A stretch of DNA of 64,000 bases. It comes from Larus michahellis. Its lineage: Eukaryota; Chordata; Aves; Charadriiformes; Laridae. This document shows positions 43,057-56,700 of this stretch, in pieces. The number at the start of each line of letters is the position of its first letter. Position 1 is the first letter of the stretch. The translations under genes and the position numbers were made by a program. The stretch is taken from contig NC_133900.1 in assembly GCF_964199755.1 (NCBI RefSeq), forward strand, positions 80,460,727 through 80,524,726, given 5' to 3'. The notes under the pieces are model-generated. The model worked only from the letters and a program-made list of their open reading frames with translations. It did not search any database and had not been told where the DNA came from.

Positions 43057-46000
43057 TTAATTCTTCCAACCACTGCTAAAAAATTTCTAAAAATTAAAAT
43101 CTTGATCTTTCCTTCTCACAAAGAACAAACAGGAGTCTTTTCATTTGAATCCAGATGGCATCATCTGAGTGAAGAATCTCCTCTCTCACTAGGCCAAACT
43201 CATCTTGTGTTTGGCTTGATTCCACCCAAAATGGCTGCAAAAGGATGGCTGGAATAATGTATTCATCAGTTACTGGAATGTGCTGGATTGCATATTTTCT
43301 TCAAATAAAATATAGTAGTTCTATGTCCTGCAATTACATGTCAACAATAGTCTTCCTAGAAATACAGCCCAGAAATAACTGCACATCAGATGTCAAGTAA
43401 GAAATCAATGCAGACCAAATTCAGGATCACAGAGAAAAACAGAAGACACTTGCAAATATTAAGCAACAAATCACTACTGGGTTTGCTTTATAAGAGGGCT
43501 GCCTTGATTCTTTTCTTCTAAATAGATTTTATTTTTTCTTATAAATGGAGAATCACGTAACTGCCCAAGGCCTTACTGCTTGCAGCTAAAACACCTGATG
43601 CTGCTTTTTGGTAAACATTAGAGAAGACAGAACATTTCAGTCTATTAAAGGGTCCCAGTGACTTTGCCATTGGCCAAGATTTACAGGGCCTGGTCATCAT
43701 CGAACAGTATCTCCTGGGGAAGTTATATGTGCACCTGAAGTACTAGCCTGTAGCCAGGTCTGCAAGTTTGGGCACACAATTTTGCTAATTGACTGCCTCT
43801 CTTCTATCAAAATAATTTACATTTCCAAAGGACACTTCATCTCCACAAGCTACACTACAGGCATGGATCATAAAAGTCCATTTGTCAAGGAAAAGATGGA
43901 GTTATATTTACCAGAGAACTCCCATTTTCAGAAGAATCAAAGAAGATTTTTTAAATGTCTTTTTTTTTTTTTTTTTTTAGAAAGTGAGTTATAGTTTTTA
44001 ATCCATGCAATTTATGAAGATCATCTTCCAAATATGACCTGACTATGAACTGCGGTAGTACTATACTGGGAGGCTTGCCAAGGGGTGACACCAATACCGC
44101 TTTTAGGAAAGAAGGTGGAGTGGGATTCTCCAAAGGCTCTTTGAGTCTTGTCCCTGTTGGAAGAGGAGTATCAGTGAGATGTCCATGACAGGACCCTGTA
44201 TGAGGGAGTCTACAAACATCCATACGTGGGTGTTTGTCTTTTGCAGCATGAGGATTAAATCCAGGAAGGCAGGCAGATGTCTAGGTAGCCACCGCTAGTC
44301 CACCTCCTGCACGTGTCCCAAACATGAGGTTTTCAGAGACCAGAAAGCATTTTGTGTCAAGGTGGCTGGAAACCTCTAGCGCCTCTGGAGACGCTTTGAA
44401 GAACCACTACCCAAGAGGTCACAGAGGGCTTGCTGTCAATTTTCTTCATAACAGCCATAAACCACGAAGCAGAAGCACTCACGCACTCTTTCGCTGTCAT
44501 CCCAGTAGGCCACTGTGCCCTTCCTGTCACCGTACAAAAGGGCTCTTTGTAGGATACAAGGCTGTCAACTCCTAACAGTCGTATTCCACCAACAGAGCCA
44601 GCACCGCCCCATGATTAGCATCATGGAGGTGACCCTACCTAGGTGTAATATTTGGGTTTAGAGTTCAGCCACTACCTTCAGATCTAAGCATCAGCAGATC
44701 CCTAGCCATCAGAAAAAGATCACAAACAGCTACTACGCACACGCAGTTTTTATTACACGATATTTTATTGTCCCATTACTTTATCAGGAAACCTGGCAAG
44801 GCTGCGGTGCATTCCCAAGTCCTACAGGGTTAAAAAAAGAAATTAAAAAAAACCCAAACAAAAAACACGTGTTGTTGCTGACTGTAACCAAGAATTACAT
44901 GCCACATGACTCAGCTTAGTAAAAGCATACACTCAACACAACGTATCTAATATCTACCCTGCAGGCACAAAGTTCCTGTTCTTTCACTACTGATTTCCTC
45001 TATTTATTTCCTTAGCAGACACACCTTGCTTCAGAACCAGTTTTCACAACAAAAGACAGGTCACCACTTTTTCAGAACAACTCTGTACACAAAGACTACA
45101 GGATTACACATCAGTGCTCATCCTGGCAAAGATACTATGTGCATATTAATATAAATAGGGATTTTCTACTTCGGTAACCCTGTGCCAGCATTTGAGCCCA
45201 TGCACTTTTAATAGTGAGTTCCTCATTACAGTTTTATCCAGGTTTTGTCTCAATTATTTTTATTCTTCCCATCAGAGACTGCAAAAAAATTACAATTTAC
45301 TTGACATCCCATTATATGACAAGAGCATGGAAGAAAACCAAAGCACAACCAAAAATACCGTTGTAGACAGATGTCCCAAAAATTATCTCCTTATGGAGAG
45401 AACTGTTGTAGCTTGGTCAATTTTAAAAACTGTTGCTACAAAATAGATCCCACAGAATAAAAGGAATTAACGTTAGTTTTCATTTGTGTCGAATGTCCTC
45501 AGTTTAAGGATATAGTTTAACAAAACACAAGGTACCTCTCCAGGTTTGAGCTACATACCGAAGGTTCTGAGAAAACGTATTCTGGATGCAAATCTTGTAT
45601 ACCCACAAAGCTCCCGTTACCAATTACCCAGAAGCATTAAATAATTCCTTAACTCAGAGTCTCTTTGGAAAACACGTGTCATTTGTTTTATGTTTATTAA
45701 CGCAAGAAGTTGTCTCGAAAGTTATCTCATTAGAAAGAAAACAATTTTTACAATCAGCCCTGGAAATTTAAATTCTTGTTATCATCCAGCAATGAAACCT
45801 GTCTTTGAAAATGAAGGCTGAAGAATGTAACCACATTATCATTGTAACATGACTTTTGTTTTCTTAATGGAAAAAGAAAGGTAGCAATTCCAATAAACGA
45901 TTTGTCAAGGGCTGTGATTTCATTTATGTAAACTAGGCAGTTAAACCCTTTCTTTTTATAAGATCCTCAGAAAATGGAAAAACCTAGGTTTATCAGAATA

Positions 46001-46260
46001 TAAAGAATTCGTCAGGTTCAAGGAAACCTCTCATTTACTTGGAAAACATAGGAATTATATTCTCTCTATTCTGGTGTTCTACAAAGCACAGCGGTATCCC
46101 AGGTATTAAACCACTAAGTGCTGTTAAAAGGGCACAAGGAAAATACAATCTGTAAAGGCTGACAAAACCCATAAGGGCAAATTACCTCCTTTCTTGCTCT
46201 GTAACACATTAATCGTTAGAGGTGGAGCAATCCATGTATCAGCCACGTCAGGTCTGAACT
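43057..46260. other. Intergenic spacer, distal part
   Basis: No gene or repeat family recognised; only homopolymer runs. Confidence 0.5.
43960..43978. repeat. Poly(T) homopolymer, 19 bp
   Basis: An uninterrupted T run in the intergenic spacer with no recognised retroposon body beside it. Confidence 0.9.
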
Positions 46261-46261
46261 C

Positions 46262-46640
46262 CAGCTTCTCACCCAGTCCCCCTCTGCAGGTCACCCACAG
46301 CCCCAGAACGACCTAAAGGCGACAGCACGCCTTCGACCCCCACCAGCCACGGTGGCAAGAGCAACCACTCCATCAGGAGGTAGAGAGAGAGGTGTGGTTA
46401 TCGGCGCGCACCCTCCTTTTGCAGCACCAGGGGTCACGCTGGGGTAACGCACACCAGCCAAAAGAAACGCCAAAGCACAGGGCAGAAATAAAGGGCAGAC
46501 CAGCTAGAGGACCTCTGCTTGGTGTAGCACCAGCTTTTTCTCCAGTGCCTACAAAAGCCATGGAGAGCCTGTTCTCCCGCTGCGCGGCTCGGTGCAGATT
46601 TTGACCTGTCCTGAAGGTAAAAACAGTCAGAAACTTTCAC
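46262..46640. other. Unexplained GC-rich block between CYP4V2 and KLKB1
   Basis: About 380 bp with clearly more GC and CpG than its AT-rich surroundings (for example CGGCGCGCACCC near 46402). It has no repeat signature I know and no coding homology. The part near 46291-46352 resembles 62361-62426 in CYP4V2 intron 1. It could be a regulatory element, an unannotated first exon, or an unrecognised repeat. Confidence 0.35.
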
Positions 46641-47453
46641 AGGCACATCGTTCCATCACTGTAATTCCTCTTTAACATCAATCAGCAAGAAATTCTCTGT
46701 GCTGCCTTCAGGACTCCAGAAGGCAATGAGCAGACTGGCTCATGGTTTCGGCTTTGACTAACACAATAAAATCTAGTCGATTGATCACCCCGGAGGAACT
46801 GACGGTAAGAAATCATTATCCATCAGTAATTTACCTGCACCCAGGCATGTAACTTTTACAGATATGATTTCATTCCATATTGAGGCACAGTAGAAGTTTA
46901 TTCTCAATATTGGCAACAATACAGTGTTACTGTCATCATGAAATCCTGCGTGTGATTTGCGCACTATCTAGTTGATGGTATGATTATACAGATTCATGCT
47001 TATGGTACACTTTGCTAAAAAATAATTCACCACACCCACTACTTAAGAACTACTGTAAATGCTCACAAAGGAGGAGTGAAACTATCAGAGATTTTTGCTT
47101 TGTCTTCATAGATGCAGTCATCACCGACACAGGAAAAAAAAATAAAAATTGTGCCAAGTGGAAGAATTGATCACTTGTACCTTCCAGAACCAAAGAAACC
47201 TGAAAACGATACAAAGATTTGAGACTATCAGTTACCTCGCAAATGCTATGAAATATAAGCAGATGACTCCATCACAGGCATTACTGTTGTTACTACCATA
47301 ATTTAAGGGGGTTTTGCACTGTTGCAATAGAATAGTTTCATCCAAGTAGATAAGGCACTAAGATTTGATGTTTAAAACTTGCACTTCAAAGATGAACATG
47401 AAGTTCGCATGTACTAGAAAAGCAGAGCAACTTAGGGCTATTACAATATCTTC

Positions 47454-47459
47454 TTTAAT
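47454..47459 (-). promoter_or_regulatory. Candidate poly(A) signal of CYP4V2
   Basis: An ATTAAA hexamer on the minus strand, about 130 nt after the CYP4V2 stop. A standard AATAAA also occurs at 46897-46902, about 690 nt after the stop, so the 3' UTR may be longer. Confidence 0.35.
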
Positions 47460-47585
47460 GAAACAATCAGTAAAAACTTTAGGTTCAATGAATTGCTGGA
47501 CTGCAATCAAAATATCCGATTTAAAAACGTATCTCAGCCTAAATAGCTCGGAAGTTTTTGGAAAAATAAAATCTTGAATTTCCTT

Positions 47586-47761
47586 TCATTCCGGCCCAGC
47601 GTTTGGCCTCCTCTTCAGCTTAACCCAGATGCCATTACTTGGACGAAGAATCAGTTCTCCAGTTATACCAAGCTCTTCCAGCTTTTGACATGATTCCACC
47701 CAAAAACGCCGCAGGATGAGGGCTAGAAGAGTCTTCTCCTCCATTTGTGCAAAGCGCTGAC
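47586..47761 (-). CDS. CYP4V2: CYP4V2 exon 11: C-terminus and stop
   Basis: Residues 470-527 and TGA at 47588-47586. It reads [20 protein letters not shown], then [17 protein letters not shown]. Human has GQKFAVMEEKT and [16 protein letters not shown]. Acceptor ATTCGTAG. Confidence 0.95.
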
Positions 47762-50700
47762 CTACGAATTACAGGGCAGCGGAAAAAAAGATGTTAACGT
47801 CAAGTGCATCAACAGTTGCTGCACTTGCATGCTCACAGCGATACCCCTAGGAACACAGGACAGCAAGGACTGTGCATCTGCTTTAGGCCAAAATCGAGGT
47901 CGTGTGGATACTGCTGAAACTAGCACTTTTCTCTGCATGGCAACTCTGGCCTTCCTGGGACGATCCCCAGCACGCCCTCCTTCCCACAGTCCACAGGACT
48001 CAAACAGCAAAGAGGGAACGGTCAACACTTGTCGCGTCTCTTGGATGGTTGAGCAGCCTGGTCTGGTGGGAGGTGTCCCTGCCCACAGCAGGGGGATGGA
48101 AATAGATGGACTTCAAGGTCCCTTCCAACTCTACCCATTCTATGATTCTATGACTAGGCGGGGGGGATGGGTGACAGACCAGTGCAGAAGAAGATGCAGC
48201 TCAGGAACTGTGAGGAGAGGCAAATCCCACTGTTCCATATATGCAGAGAGGAGCAAAGGAGATACAACTGCAACACAACAACAGACCGACTGTCCTTCAA
48301 AGAACCCTAAACATCTCACACACTGATGATTTTCTAGCATGGAGGACAAAGTTCAATTTACATTTCAGAGAAAGGTGGAGGAGGAAAGGGGATAGCAGGG
48401 AAATAGGAGGGAATCCAAACCAACTGTCACAATCCAGGCAGTTCACTCAAACGAAACTGAAAATGGGAACATTTACGTCAGGGGAAGTTTAGATTAGATA
48501 TTAGGAGACATTTTTTCACTGAAAGGGTTATTAAACATTGGAATAGGCTGCCCAGGGAGGTGGTGGATTCACCATCTCTGGAGGTGTTTAAAAAAAGGGT
48601 AGATGGGGCACTGAGGGACATGGTTTAGAAGTGGCTCTTGTCAGGGTAGGCTAAAGGTTGGACTCGATGATCTTAAAGGTCCCTTCCAACCTCAACAATT
48701 CTATGATTCTATAACAGGACACGAAACCCAGCGCTCAAAACTTTTTCTGTGCTCCCCTCTGCGTAATGCACAGATGGATGTCTGTACAGATGCACACAGC
48801 GATGTATTTCTGCAATGACATTAATGAACCACCTCTCCTGCACATGTTCCTGTACACCCAGGAACTAGCTAGACGTGTAATATTAAAAGAGATTCCTCTT
48901 TGGAACATGGGAAGACCTAGTCTGCTGCTCTTATGGGAAGGGCACCTATTCCCACTGAGACAAATTAAAAACAAACCAAAAAATCCAACGCCACTCCCCG
49001 AAAAAGAAAGCAAACAAAACCAAAACCCCCGAAGAAGTTTTAGTTCCCGCTCTTGTAAATGGCAGAGCAATTGCTGAACGTTCCCCATCTGCGCTTAAGA
49101 TCAGTGCAGGGAACAGCCTTTTCATGTGTTCTACAATATAAACAATAACACCTCCACTTTCAGTGCTGATAAACGCCAAGTGTCTCAGTGGCACTTGAAG
49201 AGCTAACAAGTTACGGAATGGTATTGGCCCCTGGGAAGAAAGGAAAACCTTGGGAAAATGCGAAATGGGGCGGCTCAAGCACAAGGCTTGCAAGGGAGAC
49301 AGTGCCCAGAATTTGGGGGCAGAGAATTTTGGGAATTTTGGGCAGCAGGGGACACAACCAGCAGGCACACCAAGACTTCAATTTCTGATACACTCGCTGC
49401 TGCCACAGTCACCGCACCGAAAGCAGCACTATCACATCACACGGGCTTTGTCTTCAGCTACCTACCAATGCAGTTCCTGGGACCAGCTGAGAAAGGCACA
49501 TAAGCGTACGGGTGCCTTCCCTTACAATTTTCAGGCAAGAATCGCTCAGGCCTGAACTCATCTGGGTCAGGGAAGATCTCAGGGTCTCTGTGCAGGGCAT
49601 AAGTTATGACAAGAACACTTGCGCCTTTAGGTACTTGATATCCTCCTAAAGAAAAAAGGGAAAGGAAGGGTCAAAACAACAGCAAATAAGTGACTTTCTA
49701 CACACCACAGCAGAGTTAAAAATAAAACAATGCTGCCCTTTACTTGGGAAACACCTCCCCTGAGGAGATGCTAGCAGGATAGGAAGTGGCAAACGCAGGA
49801 CACTACTTACTAATACAGCAATCCTCTCTCAAGGTACGGGCAAACAGTGGAACTGAAGGGAAGAGCCGAAGGGCTTCTTTCACAACACATTCAAGGTATT
49901 GAAGCTTCTTCAAATCATCCACTGTAACAGGACGCTCGGTGTTGCCTGTCCAAAAACAAATAGGTGGATGAGCAAGACCAAAACTTCCCAGTTTTGGTTA
50001 AATAAACTCATCCTAGCTCCCTCCATGAACTCTCATCATGCACCGAGACCACATAGGAAAAGGTGCGACACATACATCGAATGTGTATGCCTTGACCCAA
50101 AGATGTTTGGTTGGCTGTAGTCTTCTACAGAACTTCCAGAGCCTGTCCCAATCACCTCTAGCTATTGAAAGCTCCAGAAGGGCCACAAGGCATGATCCTA
50201 CCTCCCCTTCTACATACATCTGGGCTTATAATGTGCCACATCCCCACTCACGAATGCAACCATCACCACAACCCCAATGAAGGGGGAATGGAAACGTACC
50301 AAACACCTCATCCAGTTCTCTGTGAACCTTCTTCTGGGCTTCAGGATTGTGTCCAAGTAAGTACAGGACCCAGTTCATAGCAGCTGCTGTTGTATCATGG
50401 CCCTAGGGGTCCAGATTTACAAAGACATTCACTTCAACACTATTCCTGTGCACAAGTAGGCTTCCTAAATACTTAGGCGTGCAGGTAGTGTGGAAAGTAA
50501 GACTTATTAGTCCCATGACCGTGAGAAAAACAAAAATCAGGAGTGAAGAACTCTATCCAACATGCTGATTATCAGGTTATAAGACGACCCATGATTCTGT
50601 CATGTGCATGAAAACTGACCAAAAGGGAAAAGTGTTGAGAAAACTGAAGTAAACATCCCTTTCCTCTGCCTCCCAGAAGCTGCATGAACTATCAGTATCT

Positions 50701-53700
50701 ACACAATGAAACAGCTGTATATTCATCTTTTTGTTACTGTCCAGTCAACAACGTAACATCTGGGGGACCAACAACTACCACAAGAGACATACAATGGACA
50801 CAATCCCTAACCTTTACAAAACTATCCAAAAAAGGGTAGGGACACAGTTCAGTGGCCATAGGAGGGAATACTTATTAGTTTCCTAAGAGAAGGGGATCAG
50901 CTATTACAGTTCTCAGCACCGGATAAAAACTTGGAAAAGAAGGGAAACAAGGGAAGGGGAATCAAAAAAAAAAAAAAAAAAAAAAAAGAAGGGAACAGAA
51001 GAAGGAAAATTTGACCAACAAAGGATTTTGGTACTCAAGAGGTGCATTTGTTGTGAAGTTCAGGATGCTGCACCTCTTCAAAATCCAGCTATGGAGTAGT
51101 ACAGGAATGATGAGATGGGAAGAGAGTTTCTCTAGGTTAGAACAGCAGTAATAATACTCTGAATTAAGCTCTTCTGAGGTCCACCTAATGGAAGCGTGTG
51201 GAAAACTTGTGGAAGTCTTGTTTAGATCCTTAATTGGACAGGGAACCAGACATAAAATGACAGTACCCGAATGCATAGTTGATGACAGAACCAGGAGGTT
51301 ACAGACAATGTGACAAGGAACAAAATGAGGGCAGCTGACAAAATTAATGCAAAACAATGAAAACATTTAGTGCTCTCTTTAGCTTTAATGAGGTTTGTCA
51401 CAGGAGCTGAGAGCTCATGGCCCATGTCAGCCATTAAGCCCTTATTACTCACCTGCTTTCATGAGCAGGGCCCGCTTACATAGGCAGGGCCTGCTATATG
51501 TGTATTGCCCAACATTTTGCCAGGGCACAGGATTCTGGATCAAATGTTTCTATCGTTCAGTATTTTCTATCCTACAGAGATTTCCTCTTAGGCCTCCAGG
51601 GTTAAAATAACTTCATAGTAAAAGCAACCACCTGAACTAAGAAAAGGAGTCATCACTATCCGCAAATGGTAAATCTCAGGTTCTGGGGAAAAAAACAAAA
51701 CCAAAACCAACCCCCCAAAAAGCAACAAAACAAAGTGTTCCTTGGGTACCTCAAACATGAAAGTATCCACTTCCTCACGAATGTCCCTGTAGCTCAATTT
51801 GTTCCCTTCATCATCTGTTGCATTCAGCATCATGTCCAGGAAAGCCCGTCTCTTTTTGGAGCCACTTTCTCCACAGTTGCCATTGGCATGGCCCTTCGTT
51901 TCCTTGGTTTTTTCAAGTTCTGCAGCTTTTTCTGCAATGACCTGAGATTAGAATCGTTACATTAGATATGATGCACGTAGCACATGCGCACAGCCTACAT
52001 CACACAAGTGCGTCACAACTTATTAAAACAACATCCATGTGTAGCAGTCTACATGAGCTAGTTAGCATAGCTGCCGGCACTAGCTCACGAACTTTAACTG
52101 GCTTTTTGTCTTAGAAGGGGAAATACGACCAAGCCCTCTTGTCCCAGGCAGTAGAATGAACCTTGAATAGCCTTTGTGTGATCAAGAAAACAGATAGCCA
52201 AACTATGCAAAGAAGTTGTTGATCATCAAGAAGTGTAAACACACCCAGAATACCTGGGACAAGCCAATCATGAATGCCAACAACAGCAAACCAAAAAACA
52301 TCACCACAATTTGAACAGACTGATCACCAAGAAGATATTCTCTACTCTGTCCAATAACTAAGGGAGGGATCACATCTCCAACCTCGGGGGAACCCAGGAG
52401 ATTGAAGAGAAGCCAGGGCACCCTGCGACGCCGCATCAGGAATACACATAGCACGGTTGGAACCACTATACTAAAACTTCCCAAATTTTCTTCAGTATGA
52501 GAACAATGGTTGACCTTCCCATTTTTAGGTCAAAGCACAGCCCCAGTGACAGACAGACTTCCTGTTGTCACCACTGTTGCCATAACAGCAAAACAGAACC
52601 CTTCAACAAACTGGTATTGCTCTCAACAAATTAATTAGAAATAAAGGCTGTAGAGTATGTAATTCTGTTCAGAGGAAGCACTAAAGGGGGGGGGGGGGGG
52701 GGAACCCAAACAGTTCTACACACACAACACTGTTTCCCTCACTGAACATACACATGTAAAAACACATATTGAGCCAGCTTTTGTCTCAGTGCTTTCTGTC
52801 AGCACCTACACTGGGTGATATTATTATTTCCTGTTCCTTTGCTGACTTCTAAGATTTGGCTTCTTAGACTCGGTGCACCAGCCCAGCATGGCAAGAGAGT
52901 AAATGTTACCTTAGGTCCCTTTAATAGCCTCTCTCATGCCTCACTCCTGCAATTCCCAATAAAAGGAAGCAAAACACGAACTTCTTAAAAACAACGCAGA
53001 GTCAATGTGGCTCGTTATACTGTCATGAAAGTTCAGAGATTCTTTCCTTTGCATTGTTGATACGATGACATCATGGGATACACACGCCTATTGCAGGGAA
53101 AGCAGCCTGTCTGGTAACATCCTAACAGTAGATTTGGGAGGGCAACCATTGGCAAGAACGGCGTGGGAACTATTTGGTGAGAAAAAGGGGTGTTACTTGC
53201 ACAGTCTAACTTGGTGAGAGAACACTGCACTTTACACCAAGTCAGTGACGTGCGCTCAATGGTTTCTACAACTTGGCATTGAGCTGTTGCAGGTGATTCA
53301 GATGTGGAGCACCTGGGGCAGAACAAGAGTGCAATGAATTCCTATTGTTTGTTTCAGTTGTCAAGGATCTGTAAATCCTATTCATCCTTTGCAGTAGTAT
53401 AATGCCTTGCTTGAGTACAACAGAGCTCCTGGCAGAGAAGCAAGCTGTTGTCTTCTTTTCAGGGAATTCCTTGGCATCCCAACAGAGAGATAGTTCTCTT
53501 CTTCATAGATGTATACCAAGGGGGCTGAACTTCACCCCCATTTGGAAGCTCTCTACTGAGTGCAAGACTTTGCTCCAACAACTAGAATGTATCATTTAAA
53601 AATAAGAATAAAAAAAAGAATGTATACTGTATCTGTAAAATTGTGAAGGATCTTGAGGTTCCTCTCATGCTCTCTTCCTTCCTTGAACAGCATATAAAGA

Positions 53701-56700
53701 AGATTAGGCCAAAGCCAAGGGCTCTTCTGTCGCTGCTGGATGAGCTCACTCATCCTAAGGGCACAACAATTACATCATGTAACATTGCTTGACAAAAAAA
53801 ATAAATTTACAGCACACTTTCAAGAGCAAAAAACAAAGTTCTACCTCGTCCAATGAAATGGAACTTAACATTCTGTGTGGGTTTAAACCCATTTGTATGA
53901 AGAGCAGGCCGTTCATATTTGTTTCCTGATTTCAAACCATCTCAAAATTTCTGTGACCTGTCCCCCCATCACCATGATTTATATCTTTAAGCACTGATCC
54001 CTGAGAAGGAGAGCGCACTCTTATTTGGTGGGAATCCTCTTGAAACAGACATATTAAGTCATCCAGTCCAGTCCCACCCCACATCTGTAAAGCATGTTCC
54101 ATGCTGAAAAGTTATGTATAACCCAAAAAGACTACTCCTGTCAGGGCTCCAAAATATCTGCTCCGTGACCTCAAACATCACTCTAAAAGTATTACATTCC
54201 TACTTCACTATCCCGATACCATATCCAGATACCATACATGCCAGACGGCTCACAAAAAGTATTTGAAATAAAGATTATGAGACTTCAAATATGCTCAAAT
54301 ACAACTGGATTAGTTTTGAAAGGGATGATTTTCATTGTTTTTCAGCTCTTGCACATGCTTTTGGCTGCAGAAATAGACTTTGAGGAGTACTTATTACATT
54401 CAGACCAACTTTGAGCCCACTTGTGGTACCATTTGGGAATGGCCAAGGAATCGATGACAATCAAACCCTCTAATTCCACCCCCCTTTTATAACACACCTG
54501 TCTCAACACACCCTGCCAAAGGCTAGGGGTGGGACGCCACAAGCAGCTACATCTCACCCAGGCTGACGCACCAGTGCGGTAGGAATATAAGCCACGCTTT
54601 TCCTAACACAGTGGATAGTCGCATACCACTTGAATGGTGTAAAAACTGCCCTCAGCTGCCGAGCAGCAGCGCCTCAGCTTTAACAGGCTGCCTAAACCAG
54701 CACCCTCCCAATTCTGCCAGTCATACTGATCGGAAATGCCGCAGCTCCATACTTGTTTTTAACCTCCTGCAGCAATGGATTAACTAAATGGCAGCCGACA
54801 CCCTCTTCAAAGCCTCAGCCTCCCATTGCATATACTCATATCAGAAAACGCATCAATGTTTTTCCTGCCTTCTTGGCTTTCTGCCTCCACCTGTGACCCC
54901 CCTGCTCCTCTCTCCTGGCTCACAGCAGATGAACTCCTGACACCAGCAGCATCAACTCCAGCCCAACTACAAAGCAGCCAAGGAAAACATCCATTTACCT
55001 GTAAATAGCACGAACGTACTCAGAATCCTTATTCTCCTGAGCGCCCACATTCCTGCCCATCGCCGTTTCTAGGAGGAGGAAATCACCAACAGTTCACGAG
55101 TGCTAAGCGAGATGCAGAGTCCCTGTACACAATAAGTTACCACTGCTCGCAGGCTCTGACTGTCACCTCGCCCTCCCTTTGACGGGTAAATACACACACC
55201 CCTTCCCAGCTGATGAGCTCGCTTTACATTTCCAAGCCCAGGAACCCTGTTCCTCAACACAACCTCACTTCTCACTGATACCTCTGCCCTGCCCATCCCA
55301 CAAACTCACCTCAGATGCACACAATGGCGTGCATCCCTAGGAGAAAGGATGGCCTTGGGAGGATGGAAATGCATTCACACAATATGCGGGGACATTGATC
55401 TTCAACTGCCTCCTCACACAACACTGCCCAGCTGCACTCATGAGCCTCTGCATCACTCACAGCCCCACCACAATAACTGAAGAGAACTTACCGCAAATGA
55501 TATCAAGGGCACACAGAGTAACGTCTAGAAAGATATCAAATGGTTCCTTGTCAACATGCTTCTCAAGTTTCTCCAACAAAATACCTCCTTGCTCATTCAT
55601 AACCTCTAGAAAGTCAGTTAAGATTGCAAAGTGGAACGTGGGAGTTATCATCTTCCTCCGTGACCGCCACTTGTCTCCAGTGCTGCAAAATTAACAGGGA
55701 GATGAAAGGGTTAAAAACTCCAAGTCAAAAATAAAACCCTCACCATTACAGGAAGTACCCAGTGAAAACTACCGCCTGGAACACCTTCACCGATGGACAC
55801 GCTGTAGATGACTCTTCAACCTCTCCGTAGCACTCCCCAGAAGGAGCAAAATGGAAATATTTCTTGCTCCAGCTCTCTCCAAAGCACAGGTCACCATTTC
55901 TATAGCTGCTCTCAACAAAAGGAGCTGCCAACAAGCCTTCAGGCAACGCAGCCTCATAGTTGCTCAGTGCACAGCCCCAGAGGGACGGAGCAGAAGCCAT
56001 CTATAGGACAAACCAGCTATTCAGCATCAAGGCCTGAAGTCATCACATTGTCTCTGTGAATCACCACCCATGCTTGCCTTCGTGGCAATCCAAGTGAGCA
56101 TTGCGGAGAACTAGGGTCCGCAGACATTACACAAATTACTGCCTCGAGGTCTGGCAATAAAGTACTTCCTTGGAGACAGGGAACCACCTCCCACACCTCA
56201 GTGAAAGCGCGCAGAGCCACAGCGGGTGACACCAGCTTCCTGGGGGTTCCTGTTCGCTTTTTCTGAATCACATGCCCCACGGGGACACAACTGGCAGCTC
56301 TGCTTACAGGGTAAGCCATCGAACCACTTCTCTTAACCTGCTATTGCAGCACTCCTCAGGCCACCTTATCTGCTTGCTGGCTACCACAACCACCCCTAAT
56401 CAGCAAAGACTGGAACATTCTCCTGCATTATGTTTTTGCAAGCACAAGGAAGTCAAAACACCTCTAAAAACCTACTGGAAACAAAACAACCAGTAAGGAA
56501 GAAAACTAACAGTGAGGATACACCATGCCTGGCACCCATAGACCTCAGCTCTCTGCACTTTGCTACTGATCACTGCATTCTTAAGGGCCATGAACAAAAC
56601 GCAGGATAAAAGGCATTCCTCGTCCTCTCCCATAAACTTGCACCTCCCACACCACGTGATCACAGCTGGCTTTTACGATGCCATGGTCCCATCACAAAGC

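Noticed and set aside
47745-48326. 193-codon plus-strand open frame overlapping the CYP4V2 last-exon boundary
   Set aside because: Partly CR1 3' sequence and partly intron; antisense to a well-supported exon end.
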